Of a stretch of 64,000 bases of DNA, positions 56,467 through 64,000 are shown one piece after another. Below the pieces are notes generated by a model. The model saw only the letters and a list, made by a program, of their open reading frames with translations, made no database searches and had not been told where the DNA came from. The stretch is from an uncultured Psychrobacter sp. (GTDB taxonomy: Bacteria > Pseudomonadota > Gammaproteobacteria > Pseudomonadales > Moraxellaceae): the NCBI GenBank assembly GCA_947501045.1, contig CANMUI010000001.1, positions 1,109,911-1,173,910 on the forward strand, read 5' to 3'. Made by a program: the position numbers and the translations under genes. Position 1 is the first letter of the stretch. The number at the start of each line of letters is the position of its first letter.

Positions 56467-56536
56467 ATTATAAGCCTTGCTTTTTTATTTACTTTTAAAA
56501 AATTGTAAGTTTTGATGTGATCATAGGTCAAAGACT

Positions 56537-56857
56537 TTAAACAGTAAAAGATTCACCACAACCACATTCGCCTTTTTGGTTGGGATTGGTAAATTTGAAA
56601 CCTTCGTTTAAACCTTCTCTTTCGTAGTCCATCAACAGGCCGTCTAAGTATACTAGGCTTTTAGGATCAATAAAAATACTCACGTCGCGACTCTCAAAAC
56701 GAGTATCATTCTCGTCAGGAGTATCAACGAACTCTAAAACGTAGGCTAGGCCCGAACAGCCTGCTGTACGAATACCTACTCGAATGCCTTCACCAGTGCC
56801 GCGATTATCCAAGAACTCTCGAACATGCTGAGCGGCGCGTTCTGTCATCTCAATCAT
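56537..56857 (-). CDS. iscA: IscA, A-type Fe-S carrier protein
   Basis: 106 residues with the three cluster-binding cysteines Cys34 (RTAGCSGLAY), Cys98 and Cys100 (GECGCGESF). It delivers Fe-S clusters to target enzymes. ATG is preceded by AGGAG. Operon position between iscU and hscB identifies it as IscA rather than ErpA or SufA. Confidence 0.96.
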   Translation of the reverse strand: MIEMTERAAQHVREFLDNRGTGEGIRVGIRTAGCSGLAYVLEFVDTPDENDTRFESRDVSIFIDPKSLVYLDGLLMDYEREGLNEGFKFTNPNQKGECGCGESFTV

Positions 56858-57010
56858 GCCAACTCCTATTAACTATCAACAATAATTACACTTCAATTAA
56901 ATATCTAACAAACCAGATGATAAAAGGCGACAATTACATAAGCGTTATTGTCACCCTTTAAATGCTAGTAGCCTTTATCTACAGTAGCACAGTGATTACG
57001 CTAAAAGATT

Positions 57011-57424
57011 TTAGCTAGTTGCTTCTTCTTTTGTGGTATCAGCAGTATTGTGCTTACCTTTATAATCACTAATAGCTGCTTTAATAGCGTCTTCTGCAAG
57101 TACTGAGCAATGCACTTTTACTGGTGGTAGTGCAAGCTCTTGAGCAATGTCATTATTCTTAATCTCGCCAGCTTGATCCAAACTTTTACCTTTTAGCCAC
57201 TCAGTTACTAGTGAGCTTGAAGCAATAGCTGAACCACAGCCGTAAGTTTTGAAACGTGCATCTTCAATAATACCATTATTGTCGACCTGAATTTGCAAGC
57301 GCATTACATCGCCGCAAGCTGGAGCGCCAACCATACCGGTACCAACGTTTGTAGCCTCTTTATCAAGATTGCCAACATTGCGTGGGTTTTCATAATGATC
57401 AATAACTTGGTCACTGTAAGCCAT
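57011..57424 (-). CDS. iscU: IscU, Fe-S cluster scaffold
   Basis: 137 residues. Cluster ligands Cys37, Cys63 and Cys106 and the conserved Asp39 are present; LPPVK at 99-103 is the HscA recognition motif. The start is ATG 57424, with AGGAG 8-9 bases upstream; the frame is open to 57484 but extension would not match homologues, which all begin MAYSDQVIDHYENPRNVG. A short polar tail ends with a Thr/Glu-rich segment. Confidence 0.98.
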   Translation of the reverse strand: MAYSDQVIDHYENPRNVGNLDKEATNVGTGMVGAPACGDVMRLQIQVDNNGIIEDARFKTYGCGSAIASSSLVTEWLKGKSLDQAGEIKNNDIAQELALPPVKVHCSVLAEDAIKAAISDYKGKHNTADTTKEEATS

Positions 57425-57584
57425 GAGTTTTCTCCTAGTAGATGATGAGTATTTATTTATGTATTTAATGCTAATTACACTCATCGATAATTGGGGTCAA
57501 ACGCTTAGTTTCTAATAGTTTGATTACGGTCTTAATGGCATATTTACAGCCACATCGATATTACTAAATTTATTACTATAATCT

Positions 57585-58805
57585 TTAGTGCTCAGCCCAT
57601 TCAACTGAATCTAAATCAACACCCTCTTGATACATATCCCAAAGTGGTGATAAAGCACGCAGTTTATCAACAGCGCTATGCATCTGAGTAATTACGGTAT
57701 CAATATCTTCTTCAGTAGTATATCGGCCAAAGCTAAAACGGATAGAACTATGAGCTAATTCATCAGAGCGGCCAATAGCACGCAGTACATATGATGGCTC
57801 AAGGGTCGCTGAGGTACAAGCTGAACCTGATGATACCGCTAAATCTTTCAAAGACATCATTAAAGATTCGCCTTCAACAAAGTTAAAGCTTATATTTACA
57901 ATATTAGGGACACTATGTTCAAGATCACCGTTTAGATAAATCTCTTCAATGTCTTGTAAACCATCCCATAGCTTTTGACGTAGTTTTTTGGCATGAGCAT
58001 AATCTTCTTCATAGCGCTCATTAGCCAAACTAAAGGCTGCCCCTAAACCAACAATTTGGTGTGTTGGTAGCGTACCTGAACGCATGCCACGTTCATGGCC
58101 TCCGCCGTGTTGCTCAGCTTTTAGACGAACGCGTGGTTTTCGGCTGACAAACAGAGCACCAATACCTTTTGGACCATAAGCTTTATGACCTGAAAAGCTC
58201 ATTAAATCAACTTTACTAGCTTGTACATCTATTAAAACTTTACCAACTGCTTGCGCCGCATCAACATGAAAGATAACTCCTGCTTCACGAGTAATCTCTC
58301 CGATAGCGCCAATATCAGTAATAGTGCCAAGCTCATTATTTACAAACATTAGTGATACTAAGATAGTATCTTCGCGTAAGGCTTCTTTAACTTGCTCTGG
58401 TAGAATCAAACCAGTACCCTTTTGAGGCTCTAAATAAGTGATCTCAAAACCTTCTTGCTCAAGCTCACGGCAAGTATCAAGCACTGCTTTATGCTCAATT
58501 TTACTAGTGATAATGTGCTTACCACGCGAATGATAAAAATGAGCCGCGCCTTTGATGGCTAAGTTGTCAGACTCTGTCGCACCTGAGGTAAAGACGATTT
58601 CACGAGGGTCAGCATTAATAACCTCAGCCACTTGCTGACGCGCCGTTTCTACTGCTTCTTCAGCTTGCCAGCCGTAACCATGTGAACGTGACGCTGGATT
58701 ACCAAAGACACCGTCTACCGTCAAATATTCGCTCATTTTCGCAGCAACTGGTCTAGCAACTGGCGTAGTGGCGGCATAGTCTAGATATATAAGGTTGTTA
58801 CTCAT
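57585..58805 (-). CDS. iscS: IscS, cysteine desulfurase
   Basis: PLP enzyme, 406 residues, supplying sulfur from L-cysteine for Fe-S clusters and for tRNA thiolation. PLP lysine is Lys208 in SFSGHKAYGPKG; the catalytic persulfide Cys330 lies in SSGSACTSATLEPSYVL. Start overlaps the iscR stop by four bases (ATGA), so the two are translationally coupled. The C-terminus ends WDMYQEGVDLDSVEWAEH, as in other IscS proteins. Confidence 0.98.
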   Translation of the reverse strand: MSNNLIYLDYAATTPVARPVAAKMSEYLTVDGVFGNPASRSHGYGWQAEEAVETARQQVAEVINADPREIVFTSGATESDNLAIKGAAHFYHSRGKHIITSKIEHKAVLDTCRELEQEGFEITYLEPQKGTGLILPEQVKEALREDTILVSLMFVNNELGTITDIGAIGEITREAGVIFHVDAAQAVGKVLIDVQASKVDLMSFSGHKAYGPKGIGALFVSRKPRVRLKAEQHGGGHERGMRSGTLPTHQIVGLGAAFSLANERYEEDYAHAKKLRQKLWDGLQDIEEIYLNGDLEHSVPNIVNISFNFVEGESLMMSLKDLAVSSGSACTSATLEPSYVLRAIGRSDELAHSSIRFSFGRYTTEEDIDTVITQMHSAVDKLRALSPLWDMYQEGVDLDSVEWAEH

Positions 58806-59299
58806 GCTGGATTTGCCTCGCTGGTCGATAAATTAATAGTTGTAATATCTTTTATAAAGTTTAGATTTTGACGTTCTGATATAGATTTTACGTTCTTCAT
58901 GTCTAATAATTGTGCCAATGTAATATCTTTCAAGTACTGTTCGATATGATTAGATAAAGCACACCATAAGTCATGGGTTAAACACATACTGCCACCTTGA
59001 CAGTCTCCTTGTCCTCCGCACTGCATAGCATTAACGGATTCATCAACAGCAGTAATAATGCTCATTACATCAATCTCATTAAGCGGTTTTGCTAAATAGT
59101 AGCCCCCTGCTGCACCGCGAATACTAGTTACTAAGCCTTGCTTGCGCAGTTTAGAAAATAATTGTTCAAGGTAGGAGATAGAAATTGATTGTCGCTTAGC
59201 AATATCGGATAAAGAAACTGCACTGTCTTGTTGTTCAGCTTGCAAAGCTAAATCCAATAAAGCAGTCACTGCATATCTACCTCGGGTAGTTAAGCGCAT
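58802..59299 (-). CDS. iscR: IscR, Rrf2-family Fe-S-sensing regulator
   Basis: 165 residues. A winged helix-turn-helix N-terminus (MRLTTRGRYAVTALLDLAL, SISYLEQLFSKLRKQGLV) is followed by the [2Fe-2S] ligands Cys94, Cys100, Cys106 and His109, matching E. coli Cys92/98/104 and His107 with an offset of two. With its cluster it represses the isc promoter. GGAG lies before ATG. A candidate self-regulatory site overlaps the promoter upstream. Confidence 0.97.
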   Translation of the reverse strand: MRLTTRGRYAVTALLDLALQAEQQDSAVSLSDIAKRQSISISYLEQLFSKLRKQGLVTSIRGAAGGYYLAKPLNEIDVMSIITAVDESVNAMQCGGQGDCQGGSMCLTHDLWCALSNHIEQYLKDITLAQLLDMKNVKSISERQNLNFIKDITTINLSTSEANPA

Positions 59300-59442
59300 A
59301 AGTTGTCTCCAAAATCATAATTAATAAACTAAGGTCAACGATGATCTTGGTATCGTAATTGTTTTGAGTATTAACGCTACTAAGCCAAACGCTGTCGCAA
59401 AACTGTAATAGCAAATAAACCAATACATGTTGCGATATAGCC

Positions 59443-59472
59443 ATTATACTTAATCCCGAGTAATTTAGTCAA
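59443..59472 (-). promoter_or_regulatory. iscR promoter with overlapping type 1 IscR-like site
   Basis: On the minus strand a -35 TTGACT (59467-59472) and -10 TATAAT (59443-59448) are 18 bases apart. The -35 region reads TTGACTAAATTACTCGGG, resembling the type 1 IscR site at the E. coli isc promoter. Autorepression by holo-IscR is the natural reading. It lies about 145 bases before the iscR start, so the leader is long. Confidence 0.75.
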
Positions 59473-59625
59473 GATTAAAATGTCGTGAGTTAGTTATTAT
59501 TATCTATCACTATTATTAGCAAAGGTAATGATAAGAGAACTGATAAGACTGTCGATAATATTTGTTTTAACCTATAGATATACAAGCTAAAACCTAGAAA
59601 AAGATTGTAATAATAAACATTATGA

Positions 59626-59662
59626 AATGCTCAATGATTATCTATCTATATCATTGAGCATT
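59626..59662 (-). terminator. Perfect hairpin downstream of the UbiJ-like gene
   Basis: AATGCTCAATGAT / ATCATTGAGCATT, a perfect 13-bp stem with an 11-base loop, 50 bases beyond the stop at 59713. The T tract after it on the minus strand is weak (TTCATAATG). Confidence 0.65.
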
Positions 59663-59712
59663 ATTTGTATGGTTGAGCTTTCCAGTACTGTTTAAACTAT
59701 TAAATTTGATAT

Positions 59713-60357
59713 TTAATTCATGATCCAGCCAATAATGGCGCCAATAGCGATAACCGCCATGACTATAGCAGTTATAGTCAACGCTTTTTGCTTACTTTGT
59801 AGCTCTTTTACGGTAGTTTCAAGCTCGCGATTTTTTATCGTTAACGTATTGATTTGAGTCTGTTGTTCAGCAATACGTAACTTATAATTATCTCTTTTTT
59901 CTTCTTCTTCATTAGCACTAGGTTTTTGCTTATCGCTACCAGCTTTGAATCGTTTCATCAAACTTTGAATTAAGCTACCAAGGCCCAGTTGGGTAATGAA
60001 GCTTTTAACCAGTTGCGCCTGAGTAGCCTCACCACGTATCTGAAGTTTATCAGTCGCTTCACTATCGTGAGAAGTGATGGCTTTGAGCACTTGAATGCTA
60101 TAAGCGTTGATGATGACATCAGGCTCACTGCGATCTGCAGGAAGATGAGTATCTAGAAGCACTCCTTTATAACTAAAAGTGGCAAAAACTTCTACATGGG
60201 GCAGATATAGACGCAGACAAACAACGCTACCTTGCTTAGCTAGAGGATAAGCCGCTTTACGAAGTTCAGGATCTAAGCGCAGCAGTAAAGTCAAAGCTGA
60301 TTCAATGAACACTAAGATAATATTAAGAAGAGAGTGAGACAACGTAGAACGCTTCAT
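59713..60357 (-). CDS. SCP2-domain, UbiJ-like protein with coiled coil and C-terminal membrane helix
   Basis: 214 residues. The N-terminal part (LLNIILVFIESALTLLLRLDPELRKAAYPLAKQG, VVCLRLYLPHVEVFATFSYKG, the DVIINAYSIQVLKAI and LQIRGEATQAQLV segments) resembles the SCP2 lipid-binding domain of UbiJ, the accessory factor of ubiquinone synthesis. Residues about 155-190 form a coiled coil (NTLTIKNRELETTVKELQ). A C-terminal helix ALTITAIVMAVIAIGAIIGWI anchors it. Canonical UbiJ lacks that anchor and lies with ubiE and ubiB, absent here; so the role is only inferred. Confidence 0.65.
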   Translation of the reverse strand: MKRSTLSHSLLNIILVFIESALTLLLRLDPELRKAAYPLAKQGSVVCLRLYLPHVEVFATFSYKGVLLDTHLPADRSEPDVIINAYSIQVLKAITSHDSEATDKLQIRGEATQAQLVKSFITQLGLGSLIQSLMKRFKAGSDKQKPSANEEEEKRDNYKLRIAEQQTQINTLTIKNRELETTVKELQSKQKALTITAIVMAVIAIGAIIGWIMN

Positions 60358-60636
60358 GTAAATAGTCCGTTTTATTTTATTTGATCAATGAAAAGTAGAT
60401 AACATCAGATACAATAATTAAAGTCAGTATAGTGCTGAGGCTAACTTGTGAACCACAAGCATAGTAATGTCAATCTAACAAATTTACTATAGTACCTGCA
60501 TTTAATAGGGTAGTTGTTGATGACTGATTGTATCTATCGTTATCGCAGCGTTCTCATCATAAAAAGTAATATAGGTGTGTGTCAGTTAGCAAATTGTTGT
60601 TTGTTTAATAACTTATATCATGTCATGTGCTTAGAT

Positions 60637-60685
60637 GGTTGACAACATTTAATAGTCAACTTGTTTTTGCATATTTTTTGTGCAA
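60637..60685. repeat. Paired inverted repeats upstream of hupB
   Basis: GTTGAC / GTCAAC with an 11-base spacer is followed after 5 bases by TTTGCA / TGCAAA with a 9-base spacer. They lie about 90 bases before the -35 element and could bind regulators; no consensus recognised. Confidence 0.45.
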
Positions 60686-60773
60686 ATTTCAAAATAACGA
60701 CTAACATACAGGTGTTTTGCGTAACGTTAAGTGTCTAATACGTAGTTTAGTAACCAAAAAAACGTAAAATCGC

Positions 60774-60802
60774 TTGCGCTCCTTATGCAGCCTTGCTATA
60801 AA
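60774..60802 (+). promoter_or_regulatory. Sigma-70-like promoter of hupB
   Basis: -35 TTGCGC (60774-60779) and -10 TATAAA (60797-60802), 17 bases apart, with an extended TG two bases before the -10. It gives a leader of about 120 bases. Confidence 0.62.
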
Positions 60803-60928
60803 GACGATGATAGCGCGCAACCTGTAAATATAAGCGTCGGAAATTGTTTTTATTGATTAAATCAGATGAGGACGATACAATGCCTGACGCTAGCGTTTAT
60901 TATAGCCCTTAAACTTGAAGGAAATTTT

Positions 60929-61201
60929 ATGAATAAGTCAGAACTAATTGATAGCATCGCAGAAAAAAGCGGTCTGAATAAAACCCAAGCTGGTGATGCA
61001 TTAAACGCAGTTATGGAAAGTATCGGCTCAGCTTTAGAAGCTGGTGATAGTATCTCACTAGTAGGCTTTGGCACTTTTAGTGTAAAAGATCGTAAGGCTC
61101 GTACGGGCCGCAACCCTAAGACAGGTGAAGAGCTTAGCATTCCAGCAAGTAAGGTACCTAGTTTTAAGGCAGGCAAAAATCTAAAAGAGCGTTTAAATTA
61201 A
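60929..61201 (+). CDS. hupB: HU-family nucleoid protein
   Basis: 90 residues. Family signature GFGTFSVKDRKARTGRNPKT with the RNP tip of the DNA-binding arm, followed by GEELSIPASKVPSFKAGKNL. It compacts and bends DNA without strong sequence preference. ATG 60929 is preceded by GAAGGAAATTTT; the frame upstream to 60866 is not part of HU. hupB followed by ppiD is the order known in E. coli and pseudomonads. Confidence 0.96.
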   Translation: MNKSELIDSIAEKSGLNKTQAGDALNAVMESIGSALEAGDSISLVGFGTFSVKDRKARTGRNPKTGEELSIPASKVPSFKAGKNLKERLN

Positions 61202-61254
61202 GCCGTATTTTAAATGCTGTTTGGTCAAAAGCATAGTAAACTATAAGAATATTT

Positions 61255-61288
61255 AAAAAAGCACCTTAATCAAGGTGCTTTTTTTTAG
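61255..61288 (+). terminator. Terminator downstream of hupB
   Basis: AAAAAAGCACCTT / AAGGTGCTTTTTT with a 4-base loop and a run of eight T residues. Confidence 0.95.
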
Positions 61289-61493
61289 CTAAAATTTCTT
61301 GTTGAAGTTTTTATTTAAGATAGCGTGAATATTTTGAGTCTAGGCTAAAATTCACGTATCATAGAGCGCTTGTCTGTATCTAATACTTTTTCAATTTGCT
61401 AATTTGCTATGCCCTTAATATATTAAAGGTACCCAATATATTAAGAGTATAGCAACCGTTTTTTCACTATAGGTTAATAAAGCAGAAATTATT

Positions 61494-63368
61494 ATGGATA
61501 AATTGCGCGATTTTCTAAAAAGCTGGCCTGGTCGCATTTTATTGGTACTGTGCTTGTCACCATTGGCACTGTTAGGTGTTGAAAGCTACTTTGGAGGTTC
61601 AACCGATCCCAATCAAATCGCTCAAGTAGGCGAGGCGAGCGTAGGGCTGTCAGAATACCAAACAGCTGTGAACAGCCGGCGTTCGGAGATCTTAGAGCAG
61701 CTCGATGATGCTAGCCTGTTGAATGAAGATGTGCTACATACGCAGGTACTAAAAGGCTTGATTGATCGCACTTTACTTGAGCAGCAGGCTGGCAAGTTGG
61801 GCATGACAGTATCTGATGACACCATTAACCGTCTGCTGCGCCGTGAGCAGATTTTTCAAGATGCCAATGGTGAGTTCTCAAACGAGCAGTTTGCAAACTT
61901 TTTGCGTCAACGCGGTATGAATAAAGAGCAATTATTTGCTGAATTTCGTAATCAGTTGAGCCTAGATCAGCTTAATGCCAGCATTGTTGGTACGGCTATT
62001 TATCCTATGAAAGCGGTTAATCAGTTGATCGACTTGCAATTAGAGTCTCGTGATATTTGGCTTCACCGTTTTAATTGGCAAGATTATGAATCACAAGTTA
62101 CAGTGACACCAGCTGATATCCAAGCTTATTATGATGCCAACCAAGACAAGCTAAAAAGCGATGCTATGGTGGATCTGGCTTATATTCAACTAAGTCCTGC
62201 AACTATTCAGATTGATGAGGTGACAGAAGAAGAATTACAGCAGCAATATGAAGCTTATAAGCAAGGACTTGCTGTCGTCGATGAGCGTAAGCTTAGCCAG
62301 ATATTGGTGACCGGTGATGACGCCAAAGCTCGTGCTGATAGTATCAAAGCACGTCTTGATCAAGGAGAGTCATTTGCGGCACTGGCTAAAAAAGAGTCAG
62401 ATGATCCATCTGGCGCTAGTGGTGGTGATATTGGACGTTTTAATCCTTCAGTCTTTGGTAGTGATGCTACCGCTATTGAGACGGCGCTACAAGGTCTGAG
62501 TGTCGGTGAGGTTACTGCGCCCATCAAAACTAATTTTGGTTATCAGATATTTATGATAACCGAAGATAATGGTAGCCAGATTCCAAGTATGGATAGCATG
62601 CGTGAGGAGCTAACAGCTCAGGCAAAAGAGTATAAACGACAAACCATATACGCTGATAAAGTAACAGCCATTAATGATCTGGCGGCTGACGGTTTTAGTA
62701 TAGAAGATATTGCTCAACAAGAAAACGTTGCTCTAAAGCGTATCGAAGACTACCGTAAAGACAATAATACCTCAGTGCTATCCCAGCCCTCAGTCATCAA
62801 ACAAGCTTTTGATGAGTTTACCATCCAAGATCAAGCTGTAACGTCGGGCATTGAAGTAGGCTTAGGTACAGTCTGGGCGCAGCCAAGCAATTACCGTCCG
62901 ACTCAAACGCTAACGCTCGCAGCAGCAACACCTGTTATTACTCAAACTTTACTCAAGCAAAAAGCCAGTACACTTGCTCTAAAAGACGCTAAGCAGATAG
63001 CAGCAAATATCAAAACAGTTGCTGATATCGCTAAACAACCTGTAGATTTTCAAGCTTTGGGTGAAGTGAGTCGCCAAACTACACTGTTAACAGATAAAGA
63101 GCGCAGCTTGGCTTTTAGCAAGCAAGCACCTGAGGATGGTGTTGTAGCCTTAGCAAGTGAGACGGAGATAGGCGCTAGCGTGTTGGTTGGTGATCGCATT
63201 GAGACTGCACGACAATCCCAACTCTCTGATAATGAAAAAGCACAAACAGCGGCAATTATCCGCGATAATTTAGGTCAGGATCAACTGCAAGACTACTTAG
63301 ATTATCTGCGCTTAGTTTATAAGGTTGAGATTAACGAAGCTAATATGGCAGGAGCACAAGTTCAGTAA
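61494..63368 (+). CDS. ppiD: PpiD-like periplasmic chaperone with SurA_N and parvulin domains
   Basis: 624 residues, inner-membrane anchored and periplasmic. One N-terminal helix (GRILLVLCLSPLALLGVESYF) is followed by a SurA_N-like region (LLNEDVLHTQVLKGLIDRTL, QAGKLGMTVSDDTINRLL). The parvulin domain holds ERKLSQILVTGDDAKARAD, KKESDDPSGASGGDIG and TNFGYQIFMI. PpiD assists proteins emerging from the Sec translocon. It follows hupB in the usual order. Its transcript end appears interrupted by an IS. Confidence 0.96.
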   Translation: MDKLRDFLKSWPGRILLVLCLSPLALLGVESYFGGSTDPNQIAQVGEASVGLSEYQTAVNSRRSEILEQLDDASLLNEDVLHTQVLKGLIDRTLLEQQAGKLGMTVSDDTINRLLRREQIFQDANGEFSNEQFANFLRQRGMNKEQLFAEFRNQLSLDQLNASIVGTAIYPMKAVNQLIDLQLESRDIWLHRFNWQDYESQVTVTPADIQAYYDANQDKLKSDAMVDLAYIQLSPATIQIDEVTEEELQQQYEAYKQGLAVVDERKLSQILVTGDDAKARADSIKARLDQGESFAALAKKESDDPSGASGGDIGRFNPSVFGSDATAIETALQGLSVGEVTAPIKTNFGYQIFMITEDNGSQIPSMDSMREELTAQAKEYKRQTIYADKVTAINDLAADGFSIEDIAQQENVALKRIEDYRKDNNTSVLSQPSVIKQAFDEFTIQDQAVTSGIEVGLGTVWAQPSNYRPTQTLTLAAATPVITQTLLKQKASTLALKDAKQIAANIKTVADIAKQPVDFQALGEVSRQTTLLTDKERSLAFSKQAPEDGVVALASETEIGASVLVGDRIETARQSQLSDNEKAQTAAIIRDNLGQDQLQDYLDYLRLVYKVEINEANMAGAQVQ

Positions 63369-63412
63369 TGGGACTATTAGTGTCTGCCTTGATAACACAA
63401 TGAACAAGCTAT

Positions 63413-63427
63413 AAAAAAGCCAGCATT
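63413..63427 (+). terminator. Left arm of a probable ppiD terminator, cut by an IS
   Basis: AAAAAAGCCAGCATT has the form of a terminator left arm, 45 bases after the ppiD stop. A right arm GCTGGCTTTTTT is missing; the IS end starts immediately at 63428. Compare the intact GCCAGC-type terminator after fdx at 53348-53382. Confidence 0.55.
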
Positions 63428-64000
63428 TGAACTGACCCCCTAAACTTGGACAGTTTAAGTTTACATCAAGGACTGAGTTCTGTACTTTACAGGACTCAGT
63501 CCTTTTAGTTTAAGTTGAATTCTCTCATGATTATAGTAGTGGATATACTCATGAATCTGTTGCTCTAAATCCTCAATGGTATTCGGTTTCTCAATATAAA
63601 TCGTCTCACATTTGAGCGTACCAAAGAACCCTTCCATCAATGCATTGTCTAAGCAATTACCCTTACGGCTCATACTTTGGTTAATATGATTCGCTCTAAG
63701 CGTACTTGCAAACGGTTTCATTTGATAGTGCCAGCCTTGATCTGAATGCAGGGTGAGCTCCTCTTTGCGCTTTGCAGGTATGTTTTTAACGGCACGCTCA
63801 AGCATCTGTTTGACTAAGTTATAGACGGGTCGTCTTGAAAGCTCGTAGCTGATGATCTCATTGTTGTAGCCATCGAGTATGGGTGATAGATACAACTTAT
63901 CACTACCAACCTTAAATTCAGTAATGTCAGTAAACCATCTGCGATTAGGCGCACCTGCTCTGAACTTACGCTTGACCCTGTTCTTAGCTATAACGCCGCA
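63428..64000. mobile_element. IS3-family insertion sequence, one end
   Basis: The element starts at 63428 with TGAACTGACCCCCTAAA, a terminal inverted repeat of the kind typical for IS3-family elements. It continues past the window edge, so orfA, the frameshift site and the other inverted repeat are not visible. The visible orfB is intact. Confidence 0.9.
63461..64000 (-). CDS. IS3-family transposase OrfB (cut by window edge)
   Basis: 180 in-frame codons run from the right edge of the window to the stop at 63461. The frame starts before the window (GVIAKNRVKRKFRAGAPNRR) and shows the rve/DDE integrase core: first Asp in WFTDITEF, second in LTLHSDQGWHYQ, Glu in NALMEGFFGTLKCE. The SRKGNCLDNALMEG and NHERIQLKLKGLSPV ends are typical of the IS150 group. 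In full elements it is made as an OrfAB fusion by -1 frameshifting. No internal stop is visible. Confidence 0.95.
   Translation of the reverse strand, partial: CGVIAKNRVKRKFRAGAPNRRWFTDITEFKVGSDKLYLSPILDGYNNEIISYELSRRPVYNLVKQMLERAVKNIPAKRKEELTLHSDQGWHYQMKPFASTLRANHINQSMSRKGNCLDNALMEGFFGTLKCETIYIEKPNTIEDLEQQIHEYIHYYNHERIQLKLKGLSPVKYRTQSLM

Larger units (their letters stand above)
59300..59712. other. Intergenic region upstream of iscR
   Basis: About 410 bases: the iscR promoter and IscR-like site at 59443-59472 and a perfect hairpin at 59626-59662. No ORF recognised. Confidence 0.6.
60358..60928. other. Divergent intergenic region UbiJ-like gene / hupB
   Basis: About 570 AT-rich bases. It contains two inverted repeats (GTTGAC...GTCAAC at 60637-60659 and TTTGCA...TGCAAA at 60665-60685) and a good promoter at 60774-60802 facing hupB. 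No ORF or RNA gene recognised. Confidence 0.6.

Noticed and set aside
1..64000. tRNA, rRNA, CRISPR arrays, riboswitches, prophage or defence genes
   Set aside because: No cloverleaf-like segments, spaced direct repeats, known aptamer motifs or phage/defence proteins were recognised. This was by eye only; tRNAscan, Rfam and CRISPR searches would be decisive.

Overview
The window reads as chromosomal core sequence from a gamma-proteobacterium of the Moraxellaceae, most probably Psychrobacter. The reasons are moderate-to-low GC, AT-rich spacers, acidic Asp/Asn/Ser-rich insertions in envelope and chaperone proteins, and typical gene neighbourhoods (lptD divergent from amgK-murU, tamA-tamB, rpsA-ihfB-lapA-pyrF, a full isc cluster, hupB-ppiD). 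The genus is inferred from gene content and style; no rRNA is present. No tRNA, rRNA, CRISPR array, prophage or defence island was seen. The only mobile element is an IS3-family insertion cut by the right edge.

Layout. 1-3.3 kb: 5' part of lptD (minus), then amgK and murU for peptidoglycan recycling (plus). 3.4-6.0 kb: cyanide-insensitive-type bd quinol oxidase cydAB followed by an unlisted 38-residue DUF2474-type gene (minus). 6.7-13.0 kb (minus): a large alpha/beta-hydrolase lipoprotein, an exported repeat protein, coq7 and an LplT-like MFS transporter. 13.6-22.3 kb: tamA-tamB (plus). 22.4-24.5 kb: an unlisted hemP gene with a Fur box, a Nudix hydrolase and an unusual membrane-tethered lipocalin. 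24.9-33.4 kb (plus): a long-form GAPDH, obgE, proB, hemE, argC, a DUF6776-like membrane protein and clpS. 34.0-44.8 kb (plus): clpA, ung, tadA, cmk, rpsA, ihfB, lapA, pyrF, a metallophosphoesterase and a histidine phosphatase. 44.9-53.3 kb: rpsT (minus), then an NAD(P)-binding protein, rraA, mfd, a HIT protein and a membrane adenylate/guanylate cyclase (plus). 53.4-59.3 kb (minus): iscR-iscS-iscU-iscA-hscB-hscA-fdx. 59.7-64.0 kb: a UbiJ-like SCP2 protein (minus), hupB, ppiD (plus) and the IS3 transposase (minus).

Functional themes. Envelope building dominates the left half (LptD, AmgK/MurU, TamA/TamB, LplT-like transporter, lipoprotein hydrolase), with PpiD at the right. Iron and redox form a second theme: HemP under a Fur-like site, HemE, the Isc machinery under an IscR-like promoter site, and the bd oxidase. 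Proteostasis and information processing fill the rest (ClpS/ClpA, S1, S20, IHF-beta, HU, Mfd, Ung, TadA, RraA).

No new multi-gene system could be demonstrated. The most interesting items are small or structural: two missed small genes (hemP and DUF2474), an IS that appears to have landed inside the ppiD terminator, a perfect 19-bp tandem duplication across the clpS stop codon, a lipocalin with an N-terminal cytoplasmic-type extension, and large acidic insertions in TamA and ClpA.
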